Below are positions 1 through 11,500 of a stretch of DNA of 64,000 nt, piece after piece. Origin of the DNA: Bemisia tabaci (Eukaryota; Arthropoda; Insecta; Hemiptera; Aleyrodidae); contig NC_092801.1 of NCBI RefSeq assembly GCF_918797505.1, positions 11,160,001 to 11,224,000 on the forward strand, written 5' to 3'. The notes beneath the pieces were generated by a model, which worked only from the letters and a program-made list of their open reading frames with translations, was not told where the DNA came from and did not search any database. The position numbers were made by a program, and so were the translations under genes. Positions within the stretch are counted from its first letter, which is position 1, and each line of letters opens with the position of its first letter.

Positions 1-616
1 AAATACGAGCGCTGTAACTGCATTTTTGCGAAAGTTATGGATGTTTGAAGGTTACGACTTTAAAAAATGGCAACGCTGTTTCCCTGCGGTTTTCGCCTAA
101 AAGCAGCCAGATGTAGGCCCAATATGGCCTATACAATCATCCCACAAAGTTTTGTACAATCCCCGCGGAGTCAATTTATGGCCGTTTACAGGAAATTTGA
201 CCCTAAAATCTCACCAATTAGTCCTGAAGTTCTGGGACAAAAATTCTTAGATTGTAGAAAAACATGGTTTAAGTGTTGGCAAAAAGTTAAATAATATTTT
301 ATCCCTGTAGATGGGGTCCCCCTTTTCATAGATCACAGGTACAGTCAAATTTCTACATATATACTCCAGAGTAGAATTTTCCAGAGAAAAAATTGCAAGA
401 AGTTGAAACAATATCGGCAAAATGTTGAAATAAAGTTTCAATTAAGATGACATTTGGACCCAAGGACATCATGGTAATGTAGCAATATACCCAGTTGAAT
501 AAGGAGAAAAGGAAAGTAACCAGCTGATGATCCAAACGCTTACTTTTACTGGGAAAATGAAAGATTCAAATGTACTTAAATATATTAAGCTAGCCATAAT
601 AATGTATTGCTCTTAC
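1..616. other. Intron 2 of BTB gene A, continuing out of the window
   Basis: AT-rich sequence with no coding match to the BACK exon expected next, and no repeat recognised elsewhere in the window. Confidence 0.5.
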
Positions 617-773
617 TGTTATCAAAATATTACATGCATTCTCTGTGCATAAGTTATCCGAGAGGAAATCAGAGCAGCGATTTTTAAGGGCAGTGATGGC
701 GTATTTTTCTGCCACATATATTATCGCAGTGACCGTTTCCAAACTAAGGTCTATCTTATCCGAGTACAAAAAT
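617..773 (-). CDS. BTB gene A coding exon 2
   Basis: This 157-nt exon, the same length as exon 2 of gene B, encodes the end of the BTB fold (FLYSDKIDLSLETVTAIIYV...). It lies between acceptor tttcag and donor GTAAGA and ends in phase 0. Confidence 0.87.
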
Positions 774-2761
774 CTGAAACAAAAAATAGAAAACCAGATT
801 TTCCTTTGTTCAACTTTTCATACTACATTGAAGATCTTAATATCAACAAAATTCTTTGGATGGGAGATTATAAATTCTTCCTGCCAATTTTTTTAAGTTA
901 AAGATGGTTGATTCCGAAAATTAGGGATAAAACTTACTAAAGAAAAAAACGAGACATTATTTCATTGAAAACGGTGTGTCTATAGCGCTCGAATTTTCTC
1001 TCCTCATGAAGTCTTCAATTTTCAGTGACCAGGGTGTCTACTAAAACAGGCTGGCCAAAAATCAGTACTTTTTCAGTGCATTCCCAAGAAATTCAGTACC
1101 TACCTACCTCAACAGAAAAATTCAATACTTTTTCAGTACCTCCATTTGACCAAGTTCGAAAAATTTGAATTTCTTGCTCGCATTGCGACAAAAATGAAAA
1201 CAATTCTGGACCTTCTTGCAGAATTTCCACACTATTTCAGTACTTCCGGACCGTCCTAGAAAAATCAGTACTATTTTCGAACTTGTAGACACCCTGGTGT
1301 GGTGACACATTCTTTAGTGAATCTGACAGTTAAACTTCACTTTCTCTCAAACATTGCGGCCTTCAAAGTATTACTAATGGCATTTTGGCTGCCTTTATAC
1401 CCCCCTCCACACTGTAAAATACCCGAAAGACAACCTTTCACCCCCGTTTTAGATTGCCTAAGACAGGGCTGCCCCCCCCCCCCCTAATTTTTCAGAAAGT
1501 GACAGAGAAAGCCTGAAAATTACCGTGAAAAATTTTGTCATATTGACACCTGTTAATTAAATGATGGGCTTACATAAGACTAGGCTTGACCCTCCCTCCC
1601 CCCCTTTCGTAGGACCTAGTAAGGCTACCTGAGACACCCTCTCCCTCAAGTAGCTTATATAATTCTTGGAAGGCCACTAAAACATGTTGCCTCTGGTTCA
1701 ATGATTCTCATTTATTTAAAGGGGCAAAAAGCTTTTCATCGTTTTTGAAAACGATTGATGTACCAGGCAACAGTGGTCTGACAACATTTAAACAATTTTT
1801 ACGTGATAGTGCTTTTAAGGAAGGATATTGATGGCCAAAGAGCGAAACCACATACCTCTGTTGGTAACATAGCAGACTTCCTGTCGTACCTACTTTATTA
1901 TTTCTTTGGAACACTAACAAACTTAATTTTGTGAGAACTTCCTTAATTTTCATGGGTTAGCAGAATATTCTGTAAATATTTCAAGCTAGGGAGTCTCTTC
2001 TAAAGAACAAAATACTTCGGAACAGAAATTCTGATGCACCACAATGGAGATAAGTGCATGGTTTCACACTTTGGCCATCGATGTATGTAGGAGATATAGG
2101 TACAATATTGCCAAAGGGTTTTAATACAATGGCGCTTCCTAATATTGACCAAAAAAGTGTCGTGCAGCAAGTAACAGCAACACAGTGGAAATAAACATTC
2201 AGCACATTATAAAGAGCATCAGCGCAGTATCATGCTAATTTCAAGCTCCAATATGATAGTATCTTCCCTGGCAAAATTAGTTCCTACCTCATAAGTTATC
2301 AGGTCTCAACAATACTATAACATACCCTTTCCCAATACTGTTGGGACTTTCAGATAAAGAGATAACTATTAACGCTGCGATACTGATTTGAATTAAGGGT
2401 GGGTTTGTCTCATATTGATACCGTACAACACTCACTTTAGCATTTGTTTGAATGCGGCAGGCTCGACATCTTCCACGTTTATTTCACTGCTTTCAGCGGA
2501 CCATTTCTCACTAAACATTGCAAAAAACACTGCACTTCGTGCAGCTAAGATCAACTTGTGTGCAGGTATTTTCTCTGTATCCGCACCAGAGCCTACAACA
2601 AATTCTACATCACAAAGCAGTTTGTTTTCAAATAGGTGATGGCAACTTTCGTTCAAATAGCTCTTTGTCCCTTGCCAGTCCAGCTCGTCAATACTGCCAG
2701 TGCCAGGGGTCACGTTGTTGGCAAATGAGTCATCTTCTTCTTTGCTCGAGGTTGATGCCAT
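617..2761 (-). CDS. BTB gene A, 5' coding part (BTB-BACK-PHR family), truncated by window edge
   Basis: Two joined exons, 2761..2436 and 773..617, encode about 160 residues: a short acidic leader and then a BTB/POZ domain. Visible landmarks are CDVEFVVGSG, the HKLILAARSAVFFAMFSEKW core and FLYSDKIDLSLE across the splice junction. BTB proteins of the BTBD1/2/3/6 type usually bind Cullin-3 and recruit ubiquitylation substrates; that role is inferred from the family. The start ATG at 2761 follows a splice acceptor by 22 bases and has a good context (aaaATGG). Introns interrupt at the same codons and phases as in gene B (8408-14756): phase 2 after ML-K and phase 0 after NILIT. The BACK and PHR exons must lie left of position 1; no match to them was found in 1-616. 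Gene A and gene B are clearly tandem paralogues. Confidence 0.88.
1030..1296. mobile_element. MITE with CAGGGTGTCTAC termini, copy 1
   Basis: The left end CAGGGTGTCTACTAAAACAG and right end GTAGACACCCTG are inverted complements. The interior repeats a 'cagtactttttcag' motif. It lies in intron 1 of BTB gene A and is related to the copy at 44403-44814. The CAGG ends suggest a hAT-type origin, but the flanks show no clean 8-bp duplication. Confidence 0.7.
1735..1960. repeat. Degenerate fragment of a TCGACGGTGTAAG-type MITE
   Basis: Around 1845-1910 the sequence 'gcagacttcctgtcgtac' and its surroundings match the terminal region of the better preserved copies at 16218-16472 and 61155-61412. The opposite terminus is too diverged to place. 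Confidence 0.4.
2436..2761 (-). CDS. BTB gene A coding exon 1
   Basis: Encodes the N-terminal tail and first part of the BTB domain. It starts at MASTSSKEEDD and ends in the ML-K codon before donor GTGAGT (phase 2). A cttctgtaat acceptor on the plus strand places the exon's true 5' edge near 2783. Confidence 0.87.
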
Positions 2762-3414
2762 TTTTGACTCCTTAAGATACCTTCTGTAATAGTCAAAATC
2801 GAACAGACAACTGTAAGTAAGTATGAATTGAAAAATAAGAAGGCATTTGAGGAACAGGATAATCGTGATCAAATTTCTTCGCTGCTCCACCAAATCTAGT
2901 ACCTGCTAAGTAGTTGAACACTAATCTACTGCACATGTAAAAACCATTTTAATCTCAAAAGAGGATGAACACTCTTTAGCTTTCCTTGCCATACAAAAAT
3001 TTGATCCACTATGACAGGTGAAAAGTTGAGGGATAATATAGCACTAGAAGTACTTGAATCAAGTTTCTTACTCCGTTTGGAGGAAATTCTCCGCCGTCGG
3101 CAGTGACTGATACCAATGAACCCAAAAAAGAAATTTCCGATTCAGTTTACCTCTGAGGAGCGGAGGAAAGAAACATCAAACCAAGGAAAATCAATGACTG
3201 GACTGTCAAAATAAATTAAATTAGGTAAGTATGAGGAAACGCAGATCGGGCATACATGATGTTATTAGGAGGCAGGAGAGTGCCTTCACAAAGATACTCC
3301 ATGAGGCAGGAGGCAAAATCAAGCCGGTTCCTCTCATACATGTCTAAAACGTGAGCTAACGTTAACGATAACATAAAATAGAAATTTCTGACGAATCATT
3401 GAAAACCGAAAAAG

Positions 3415-3600
3415 CTTACTTACAATGATTATTGTTCAACTAGTGTCCTTCTGAGTAGGCACGTGCACGTACAAACCAAAACAAACCCGGCTACAAAGGT
3501 TTTCGCGGGCTCTTTTTGTTGTCATCATTTCTTATCAGTGGCCAATCGGAGGACTTAGTCAACCCACACGGCGGGAATTTCGAAAGTTACTACATTGCGC
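3415..3600 (-). promoter_or_regulatory. Candidate promoter and leader exon of BTB gene A
   Basis: A locally GC-richer stretch upstream of gene A contains a CCAAT box (ggccaatcgg, near 3540). On the minus strand it ends at a strong splice donor, GTAAGTAAG, at 3423..3415. This fits a non-coding leader exon spliced to the acceptor at 2783. It is an inference only; no TATA box or initiator could be assigned. Confidence 0.33.
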
Positions 3601-4059
3601 GTTCTTGCGAAACTATGGCAAAACTCCAATAGGGTCCAAGGTAGATTTACACGGGTCTAACGTTTTATTTCTGATGGAGGAATCGAGATTGAAAAATGAT
3701 AATTTTTATAGAGTACCTAACGTTAAATAGACTGAATTAAAAAGGGATAATAAAATTACACTATGGAAAAAGATAAGTTACCTACGAGTACTTTAGAGCT
3801 TAACTAAAGCCGCACATTTCCTCTGCTGGTTAAAAATTTAAAGTTGAGAAAAAATATTGTGAACGTGAAAATGAGCTTGGACATTAAGCTAATGTTAGAG
3901 ATTCGCCATCTTTATAATCTTAATTCTTGTAACAACTTAATCGGATCTAAATATTTTATGGGTATTGATAAAATATCTCATTTCTTTTTTAGATTTACTT
4001 ACTTTTGCTTCTACTTCTAACAATTAATGTGATATAATAATTTTGGACAAAAAGTACGG

Positions 4060-4830
4060 TTTAAATAACTTTTACGTAAATTTTAAAAGTACAACTCTTA
4101 AATAAATGAGGAAAAAAACTATTAATATGTTCGTTTTATGAAATCCTTTCAGGGTGTTTTTTTAGGTAAAATTTACAGGCCATAAAACTTGAGTAAAAAA
4201 AACTCTTTAAGTAAAGTTAAAAAACTCCCAAAGTATCAGTTTTAGTTACACGACACTAAAGATGTTTTACAGAAAAAGTTGAAAAAACTCTAAAAAGAAG
4301 TCATTTTTTAAAATAGTTTCTGCTGGAACTGCGCAAAAAGTTAAATTCTGATTCACCTAAAGTGGCAAAAAATAAGGGTTTCCTAAAACAAGCATTTCAA
4401 CCGTTTTTCGAGCTTTTGAAAATTGCTTTTTAAAGGACATGGCAACTATGGGGTGAGCTATCTTCTCAGCCAAATAATTCATGCTATGAATTTTGACTCA
4501 CACTCAAAGTTGGTTACTACCCCTTAGTTTGGACTCCGGAATACTTTCACCAATGTGCAAAGTCCCTCATGACAAAAGCATCTATGGCAAATTAAATTTT
4601 TTTTTTCTTTTTGCAAATCCCTCCCTGCAAGAGAGAGAAGCCACCTTGGGGCTTCCTCTCCACCTTGAATTATTTCCACCTTGTTACATTTGGGGGAATT
4701 TCTCCACCTTGTTACATACAGTTTGGGCCACTTCTTAGTGTTTTTTTTTTTTTTTTCCATTCTTTCTTCGATTTACCTACTAAGAAGAGAGTGGATATTA
4801 TTAGAGGTTAACGGTTGTAAACGGCTGAAA
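4060..4830 (+). repeat. Dispersed repeat, copy 1 (about 0.8 kb)
   Basis: Shares ordered blocks with 18490-19450 in the same orientation: 'ttcgttttatgaaatccttt', 'aaaaaactccca', 'ctaccccttagttt' and 'ttctttcttcgatttac'. No terminal repeats or coding capacity were seen, so the class is unknown. Confidence 0.6.
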
Positions 4831-5294
4831 GTTTCAAGTGTGGAGTGTAAAATTACGTTTATGGAGAGAGATGACGATTTGCTCTTGCGAGTCTTGGGGG
4901 CAAATTTTCCGCGATATATGATGATTTTCATTAACTCAAATGGATCTCATAGACCCCATTCCTTTTCAAGGACACAAACTATTCTCTTTGAGTTGAAAGG
5001 ATTTGAGAGAAATTAAAATCAGATTAGTATCGAAATAGAGTGTTATTAATCAATGCAGTATCACGGTAACAAATAAAAGTGGAGAGGTAGTAAAAATACA
5101 AAAATAAATTTTACAAATTGAATACAATATCGGTTTAGGAAAACACAACCATAAAGAATACATAAAAGACTCAACCAGGTATAGAAAAGATTGAGAAAAT
5201 TGCTTTCGACGAATTTCATGGGAGTAGAGGGTTTGACATTACACAATTTGTATGCAGTTCTACAGATGAGAAGTTGAACACAGGTAGTTACAGT

Positions 5295-5545
5295 TGAACC
5301 GCGATAAGCAGAAAGGAGCCAAGCCACATCAGCTAGTGCTATATTTAATGGGGCAATTTAATTTATTACATGGAAACAATTGAGCAGATTTCTTTGCAAA
5401 TTTCAGTGAGTTTCTGCATGGTATAAGGTAAATTCCTTAAAAAGTTCAAAAAATGTTCAAATGTTCTCTTGTAAAAAATTAGATTGCTCAGTTACATTTG
5501 GCAATAGCTGGTGTGGCTTGGTTCCTTTCTGCTAAATGCGGTTCA
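5295..5545. mobile_element. 251-bp MITE, TGAACC termini, copy 1
   Basis: About 60-bp inverted termini, TGAACCGCGATAAGCAGAAA and its complement ending GGTTCA, are flanked on both sides by the dinucleotide GT. Close relatives are at 36120-36364; more distant ones are at 31609-31860 and 52104-52354. Confidence 0.75.
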
Positions 5546-7333
5546 GTTTCTTTCTAGGGTGATTTTCCTTGTTCAATCCATTAAACTCTGCACAAAAATA
5601 TACTCCAAAAGAGAATTGTCAGTATTGATTTCATTTTTTGAAGTTTGAACTTTTGAAAGTTTATCAAAAAAGTAATTGACCTTGAACTAAGATCGCAAGG
5701 TTGTTTTGCACAAACCTCTTTCAGTGGCATCTGATGACGCAAAACCCTTCACACAAAATTTTTGTTTCGGCAGAAAACCCTTCTTTTAAAATTTTATGGG
5801 ACTAAGTTTGATCTGATTCTTATAGTGGGGAGACCAAACTTTTGCATTCAAAGACATAGATTTAAATAAAAATCTGAACAGTAATCAAACGAGACATTTT
5901 TAGATAGAGGCACTTCAGAATATACAAAAATTGAGCTCAAAGTTAAAGAAAACAAATTATAGTTACAAAATACAAAGTGATGAATTGTACTACAGACCTA
6001 AAATAATAAATGAGCAACATAAATAACAGGAATCTCAAAAACCATTAGAGGTTTAAAAGGAAAACTTCCCAAAGCATGTACCTACATTGAAAAGATCCTC
6101 AGTAACCTCAACAACAAACATTCATGTGGGGATTAAAATTAAAAGTGGCATTCTTTCCTTAAATCCGAATGTTGTAACATTTATTGCTGCTATCTTAACC
6201 GATACAGGTCGAGATATATTAGACCTGATATTTCAAAAGAGCTTCCAGATTCCTTGTTAAGGCAAGGTGGTGAAAGTTCATTCCACGTTAGGAAATAGAA
6301 ATAATTTTAATGAAATAAAGGATCGTTAGGCAGTAATGAAAGAAGAAAATTCATTTCAAATGAGCTGCACTCGAAAATAAAATTAAACTGCACTTATATT
6401 GATTATTTTTATGTTTTGTCAGTATGTAACAAGCGTATGTAGCCATATTTTTTATAATAATATCTGCAGATTCAAAGCTTTCTCAATTTCAATATTGGCT
6501 GGAGTACATGTATTTTAGGATTTGCTCAAAATTTAGTTTTACATGGAAAAAAATAAAATCTATTTTTGATGTGTCTTATACTGACACATTTTGTTTCATT
6601 TTTGGTGCTTCTGATGTTCATCACTTCAGCGAGCCTTGGGCAATAGACCTTATATTAATATTCCTGTTAATCTAATTTCCATCATCTAGCAATTCGAGTA
6701 TCCAAAAAATTAAACCTCTTTCCCTTCTTCTTATCCAAACGCTACCTATATGCTTTCCAAACATTATCCGCTTCCTCATAAGTTTAAATAAAGTCCAACC
6801 CGAGCCGAATAAGTTTGAATACTTCTAAAGTGTGACATAGGATCTACCATTTTCCTTCTGGTATTTACTTTCAATGCTCCACTTGCGGAGGGTGGATCAT
6901 CTATGACAGTTTTAACCCCTCCATTACTACGAAAGCGGCATCAACATTTAAACGCGCGAAACTGTATTCATCCTGTAACAATACTGCCATTACTCAACAG
7001 CCTCTACTCACAAGTATTCACACTTTTACTTCTATGTGTCGAGGAGTATCTGAACTACAACTTTAGAAACTTCCCGACAGAGTGCTCCGATTTGTTAACA
7101 TGATAACCGATTCTCATTGCGGGGCATGTGCATGAAAAGTTTAGCCTAGTAATAAAAGGATTAGATTGTTCTAACTTATTTCGCATGGAATGTAACTGAT
7201 GTCTGTCGATCATATTCCATTAGATGTAGATGGAAAATTAAATACAAAAGAGAGGCGAGCAAAAAAATTACAACAAAATAGGGAAAGAAAAGACTCAAAG
7301 CCTTGAGCAGGAATCAAATGCAGAACATAATTT

Positions 7334-8010
7334 GGACGTATTTCTGTTAAACGAAACTATGTGCATTATGACTGGAGCCCTGTTATGCATATATTCTTAC
7401 TAGCGAAATGCCCGTGACTGGAGTCACAGGTCTAGAGGCCGCTAAAATATCTGCAACCCCGAAAAAAATGGTGGCAGGGGAGCTAGACATGCCATAAAAA
7501 AAAATTATAAAATCGATAGAAAAATGAGTTAAGGGGAGAGGGTGATGGAGCTAGAAAAATGAGTTAGAGGGGGGGGGGAGGTAGAATAAATTCTGGCAAA
7601 AAAAATTAGAACTAACCTAGCAATGATTTTTTTTTTAAAAAAAAAAAGAAAAAAAGAAATTGAAATAAAACATCAGCTGATAGCAAACAAAGGTTACCGA
7701 GGAAAGCAAGGAATGGAAATTTCATAAAAACAGATTAGTGGAAAGCAGCGTAAGTAAGGCACTTACGTTAATTACCGTTTATAAGTAAACGGTAAGTGCG
7801 ATTTAACCAAAAATCTACACAGTTCTTTACAAGACCAAAATGGACAAAATTACAAAATTTGAATAGGCCAACGTAAATCTAAAGATAGTTATCGTGAACG
7901 AAAGAATTGACAACATAGGTCGGGTAACTATTATAGGTGGGATTATAGGTGGGATGGGTCTCAGGGCTCATGTTTTAATGCACATAGTTCCATTTGGCAG
8001 AAATACGTCC
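7334..8010. mobile_element. 677-bp MITE with GGACGTATTT termini
   Basis: Left terminus GGACGTATTTCTGTTAAACG and right terminus ending CAGAAATACGTCC are inverted repeats of about 50 bp. A direct repeat ATTT borders both ends (7330-7333 and 8011-8014). The ends match those of the 3.9 kb element at 20234-24097. No transposase was seen. Confidence 0.78.
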
Positions 8011-8407
8011 ATTTAAGGGCTAGATTCACTGCTAATGTGCCATAATACTGGGGGAACGACGCAAGCGATAGCAACCATATATAGTCCTCTACTCTACAGT
8101 TTGCTGGTTGCTTCAAAACCTGATTGAGGGTACCTATGAAATTTTCGCGATTTTTTTGAGGGATTGCTATAAAAAAGTTACAGGTGACCAGCAAAGTCTT
8201 AAATATTCTATAAACCATATCTCAATTTGATCAGAGGCAGCAATGAAGATCGGCAAACTTAGTTAGCTCTCCATTTTTAGAAATATAGAAAAATGAGGCA
8301 CAACAATTGAGCAGAGGTACAATAAGAGAAATAAAAATAATGATAATTTTAGAAGACCTTAGTGCATAATTACAATTAAATGAATACAGATCCAGAAATG
8401 GGACATT

Positions 8408-8593
8408 TCATGGATCAAAAAGAAGCTCTGGGATTTGCCCACTATTCACATCTGTCATATGTCCTCGTTTGCCTTCATTCGGAACATTTTCAGAGCTGAG
8501 GAAAGTAATGATGACGTTTTCTTTTGTATTGTTAATTATTGCTGGTTTTGTTATAGTCGATTTACCACTGCATCCATATGTCGAATAATAGCC
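8408..8593 (-). CDS. BTB gene B exon 6 (terminal)
   Basis: End of the PHR domain with the family signature GQIPELLF, followed by stop TGA at 8410..8408. Acceptor ctgttcaag. Confidence 0.9.
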   Translation of the reverse strand, partial: GYYSTYGCSGKSTITKPAIINNTKENVIITFLSSENVPNEGKRGHMTDVNSGQIPELLFDP

Positions 8594-11500
8594 CTTGAAC
8601 AGAAGATTAGAAACAATAGGAAGATGCCTTAAAATGATGATAACACTATTAAACAGAGAGTGACAAGACATTTTAATTTGAGAGCCATTGGGCTGTCCCA
8701 TAACACAAGAAGTGCTTATAGAGCAGGGCTGCAAACCAGAGGGAATTTGGCAACCAGATCAAAAGATGTTCTGAAGATTCAGGAGATTCGGTTCCAGTTC
8801 CCCAGAGGTTATTGGCTCCATCAACTGGTTCCAACCAATTTTATTTTGGTTCTTAAAATTTTTTTTATTTTTAATAGAGGCTCAAAAGTTAATGATGACA
8901 TATGATATGACAGGAGCTGTGTTCTGGACAATTCCGAAAACTTGGGTTTAAGACTCCATGGCTGCCAGTCTATTCCTGATTTTAGCTATTTTATAAGAGC
9001 TGGTCTCAGGTGCGCCTTAAAAAACCTAACCATGGAAGTATGTTGAGGTTACTTCCAGGACCAAATATCATATGAACTCTGTCATTGTGCAGATTTTGAG
9101 ATCTTGGGATCCAACAGAACTGCCGAGCATCACATTGTTGGGTATTTTCAAGCAAGCGGTGAGAGTTTCTGTTTTGTGATTTAGTTTATTCTTATTAATG
9201 ATCTTACGTCCTTGTTGTTGCTAGTGTTGTTCCATATTTTCCTTTGCTTTTGTTATTTTCTATATTGTATTGTTTTTTATCTTGTTAGTATGTACTGGTA
9301 ATTTTATTGTATTTGAGTAAAAATGCCCGTTATGCAAATTAAATAAAAAAAATAAAGAAGGATTGAAACAGAAAATCAAGACGCGTTGTCTTGGGAAAAC
9401 TTCGACAGAGGTACAGTGTGAAATTAAAAAATCACCTGCATCAGTGAATGTGCATTACATACCTGGATTAACACTTGAAGAAGATACGGATATTGGTTAT
9501 TGGTATTTGGCTGTATCTTAATCGGCTGAGGAAAAAAAACTCTAAAAATTTTGTCAGAACAATAGTGGGTTCTATAATTGGTCTGCGAGTTTAAGCCATA
9601 ATAAGAATTTGTCACTTGAGTCTTAACTTGATATGTGACATCCGGAGTGCCGTAAAGTCCAAAACCAATCAGATTAATGGCTCGATTACTGTGAAACCTA
9701 TAATGGAGGAGAGAAACAAGTGAGGGATTTTCATTCTACTGTTTCAAAACTTACTGTTGAATGGTGACTAAAATAGAGTGTTGAATAAAAAGATATATAA
9801 GATAATCATTAATGCAATTAATTCTACTTACCCCAGATAGCATGCGAATACTCAAAGAATATCCTACAAATATTCGCGAGAAAAAGCGAATATTCATCCA
9901 TGGAATATTTAAGTGGCATACAACCTGTGTTTTGAATGTTCTATGAATAGTTTACAAACAGTTTATGGCTATGGTCTATGGTTATAGAATTACATTTTAT
10001 TTAGTCTAAAACCTCAGTAAACTGATACTACTTTTGCTGCATGCTCTCTGGCTAGGCTCAAGCAAGCTCGCGCCACTCCGCCTTTGTGATGTCACATGTC
10101 ACATTTTTCAGATGGGGACAGCGCTTCCCCATACACTTTTGGTCTGCATTGGTAAAGGAAAAGTACGTGTGGAACAGATAAAAATGTATCTGTGCGCTTT
10201 AAAGCACTGCCCTGTTATCAACTAATGAAAATTGCCACTGACTGCGACAGTCGCGGCATAGGACACAATAATAAATAAATTTAATGATGATATTCGGCCT
10301 TGTCTCCACGGGACGTTTTCATGGGATTTGTCCTAACTTCAAATCACAGGAATAAAACTTCTGGGATTTTTCCCAGTTACCGTCTCCACGGGACGAGGCT
10401 CATGCGGTCCTTCGACTAGTTTGCGCGGGAAGATAAATTAGATAAAGTCGAGTATTTAACCGAGATTAAAATAATTTTTGCACTCAATTAACAATTAGAC
10501 ACATTATTTAAACTAAAAAAACATGAACCATTGGAGTAATCAACAAAATATCGCACAATTCGTTTTCACTTCTTCTTCCTCTCTCAGTGGGTCTTAGGGG
10601 TACAAGGACCATACTTGGTGCTGGGAAAAATATTGATTAACTCAATATTCTTCCCAACTTCGTAAAGGGGATTTTTCCCTGAGCCAAATCCTGTGAAACG
10701 GCCCGTGGAGACGAGGCCTTTCTTTTAAAGGACTTAGTAAGAATCAGATAAACAGACTAGGTGCAACCTACTGGATTTTGTGATAAGAAGTAGGATTGGG
10801 GCTCCCAAAACATCCACCGGTTACTTCATGCTGGAATCGATGAGCGACAGCCCATGTCCTTCGCGGTTCAGTGTTGAAAATGTCACATTTTGCGTTGGAC
10901 TCTGAGCTAAAGTGCAGCAGAACAGAAATTATTTCTGTTTTTGAAAGCAGACCTGAAGTGACAACTTTAGAGGAGAAATCTCTTGGCTCCATTACAGGAA
11001 ATCTGAGGAAGGAGAGAGCGTCTTTCAGCAGAAGCCTTTTCTGCTTTGGAGAAACGGGATGATTATTTTTTACGCAGGCTTCCTCGGCCCATCTGAAACA
11101 CAAAGATACTGATTGACTTTAGAATATGTTTGGGGAGAAAGAATTGCAATCTACAGTTGACATGTTTTTACAGTTAAGTCACATCAGACATCATTCTAGA
11201 CTCTCTTCGACTTGTGCTCGATGCAATTTTGGTAAGACTTCACATCTGCTGAGTCTGAATAGTTTGCTATATCTCTGATGGGCAACAGACCTGTTTCTTG
11301 GCGATGAATAGAATGCGCAACATGCAACCTCCTCTCTGAATTTTAATGTAACAACATTGCAATAATTTCTGTACCCTTATTTGAGAATGAAAGATAAGGG
11401 GCAAGTACAACTGAAAATTGGGATGAAAAAGCAACTTTAAAATAATTTAATTTGATGGCTAAACTCTCTTCAACATAATTGCAATAATTAGATAGCCCGA

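Larger units (their letters stand above)
2784..8407. other. Intergenic region between BTB genes A and B
   Basis: No protein-coding gene is recognisable here. It holds the candidate promoter near 3500, a dispersed repeat (4060-4830), a 251-bp MITE (5295-5545) and a 677-bp MITE (7334-8010). The remainder is low-complexity AT-rich sequence. Confidence 0.6.

Noticed and set aside
4524..5016. Overlapping frames of 66-111 codons
   Set aside because: They lie in low-complexity poly-T sequence and a dispersed repeat, with no domain or splice context.
8700..8860. Possible hAT terminus 'cagggctgcaaaccagaggg'
   Set aside because: No inverted partner or 8-bp duplication could be found nearby.
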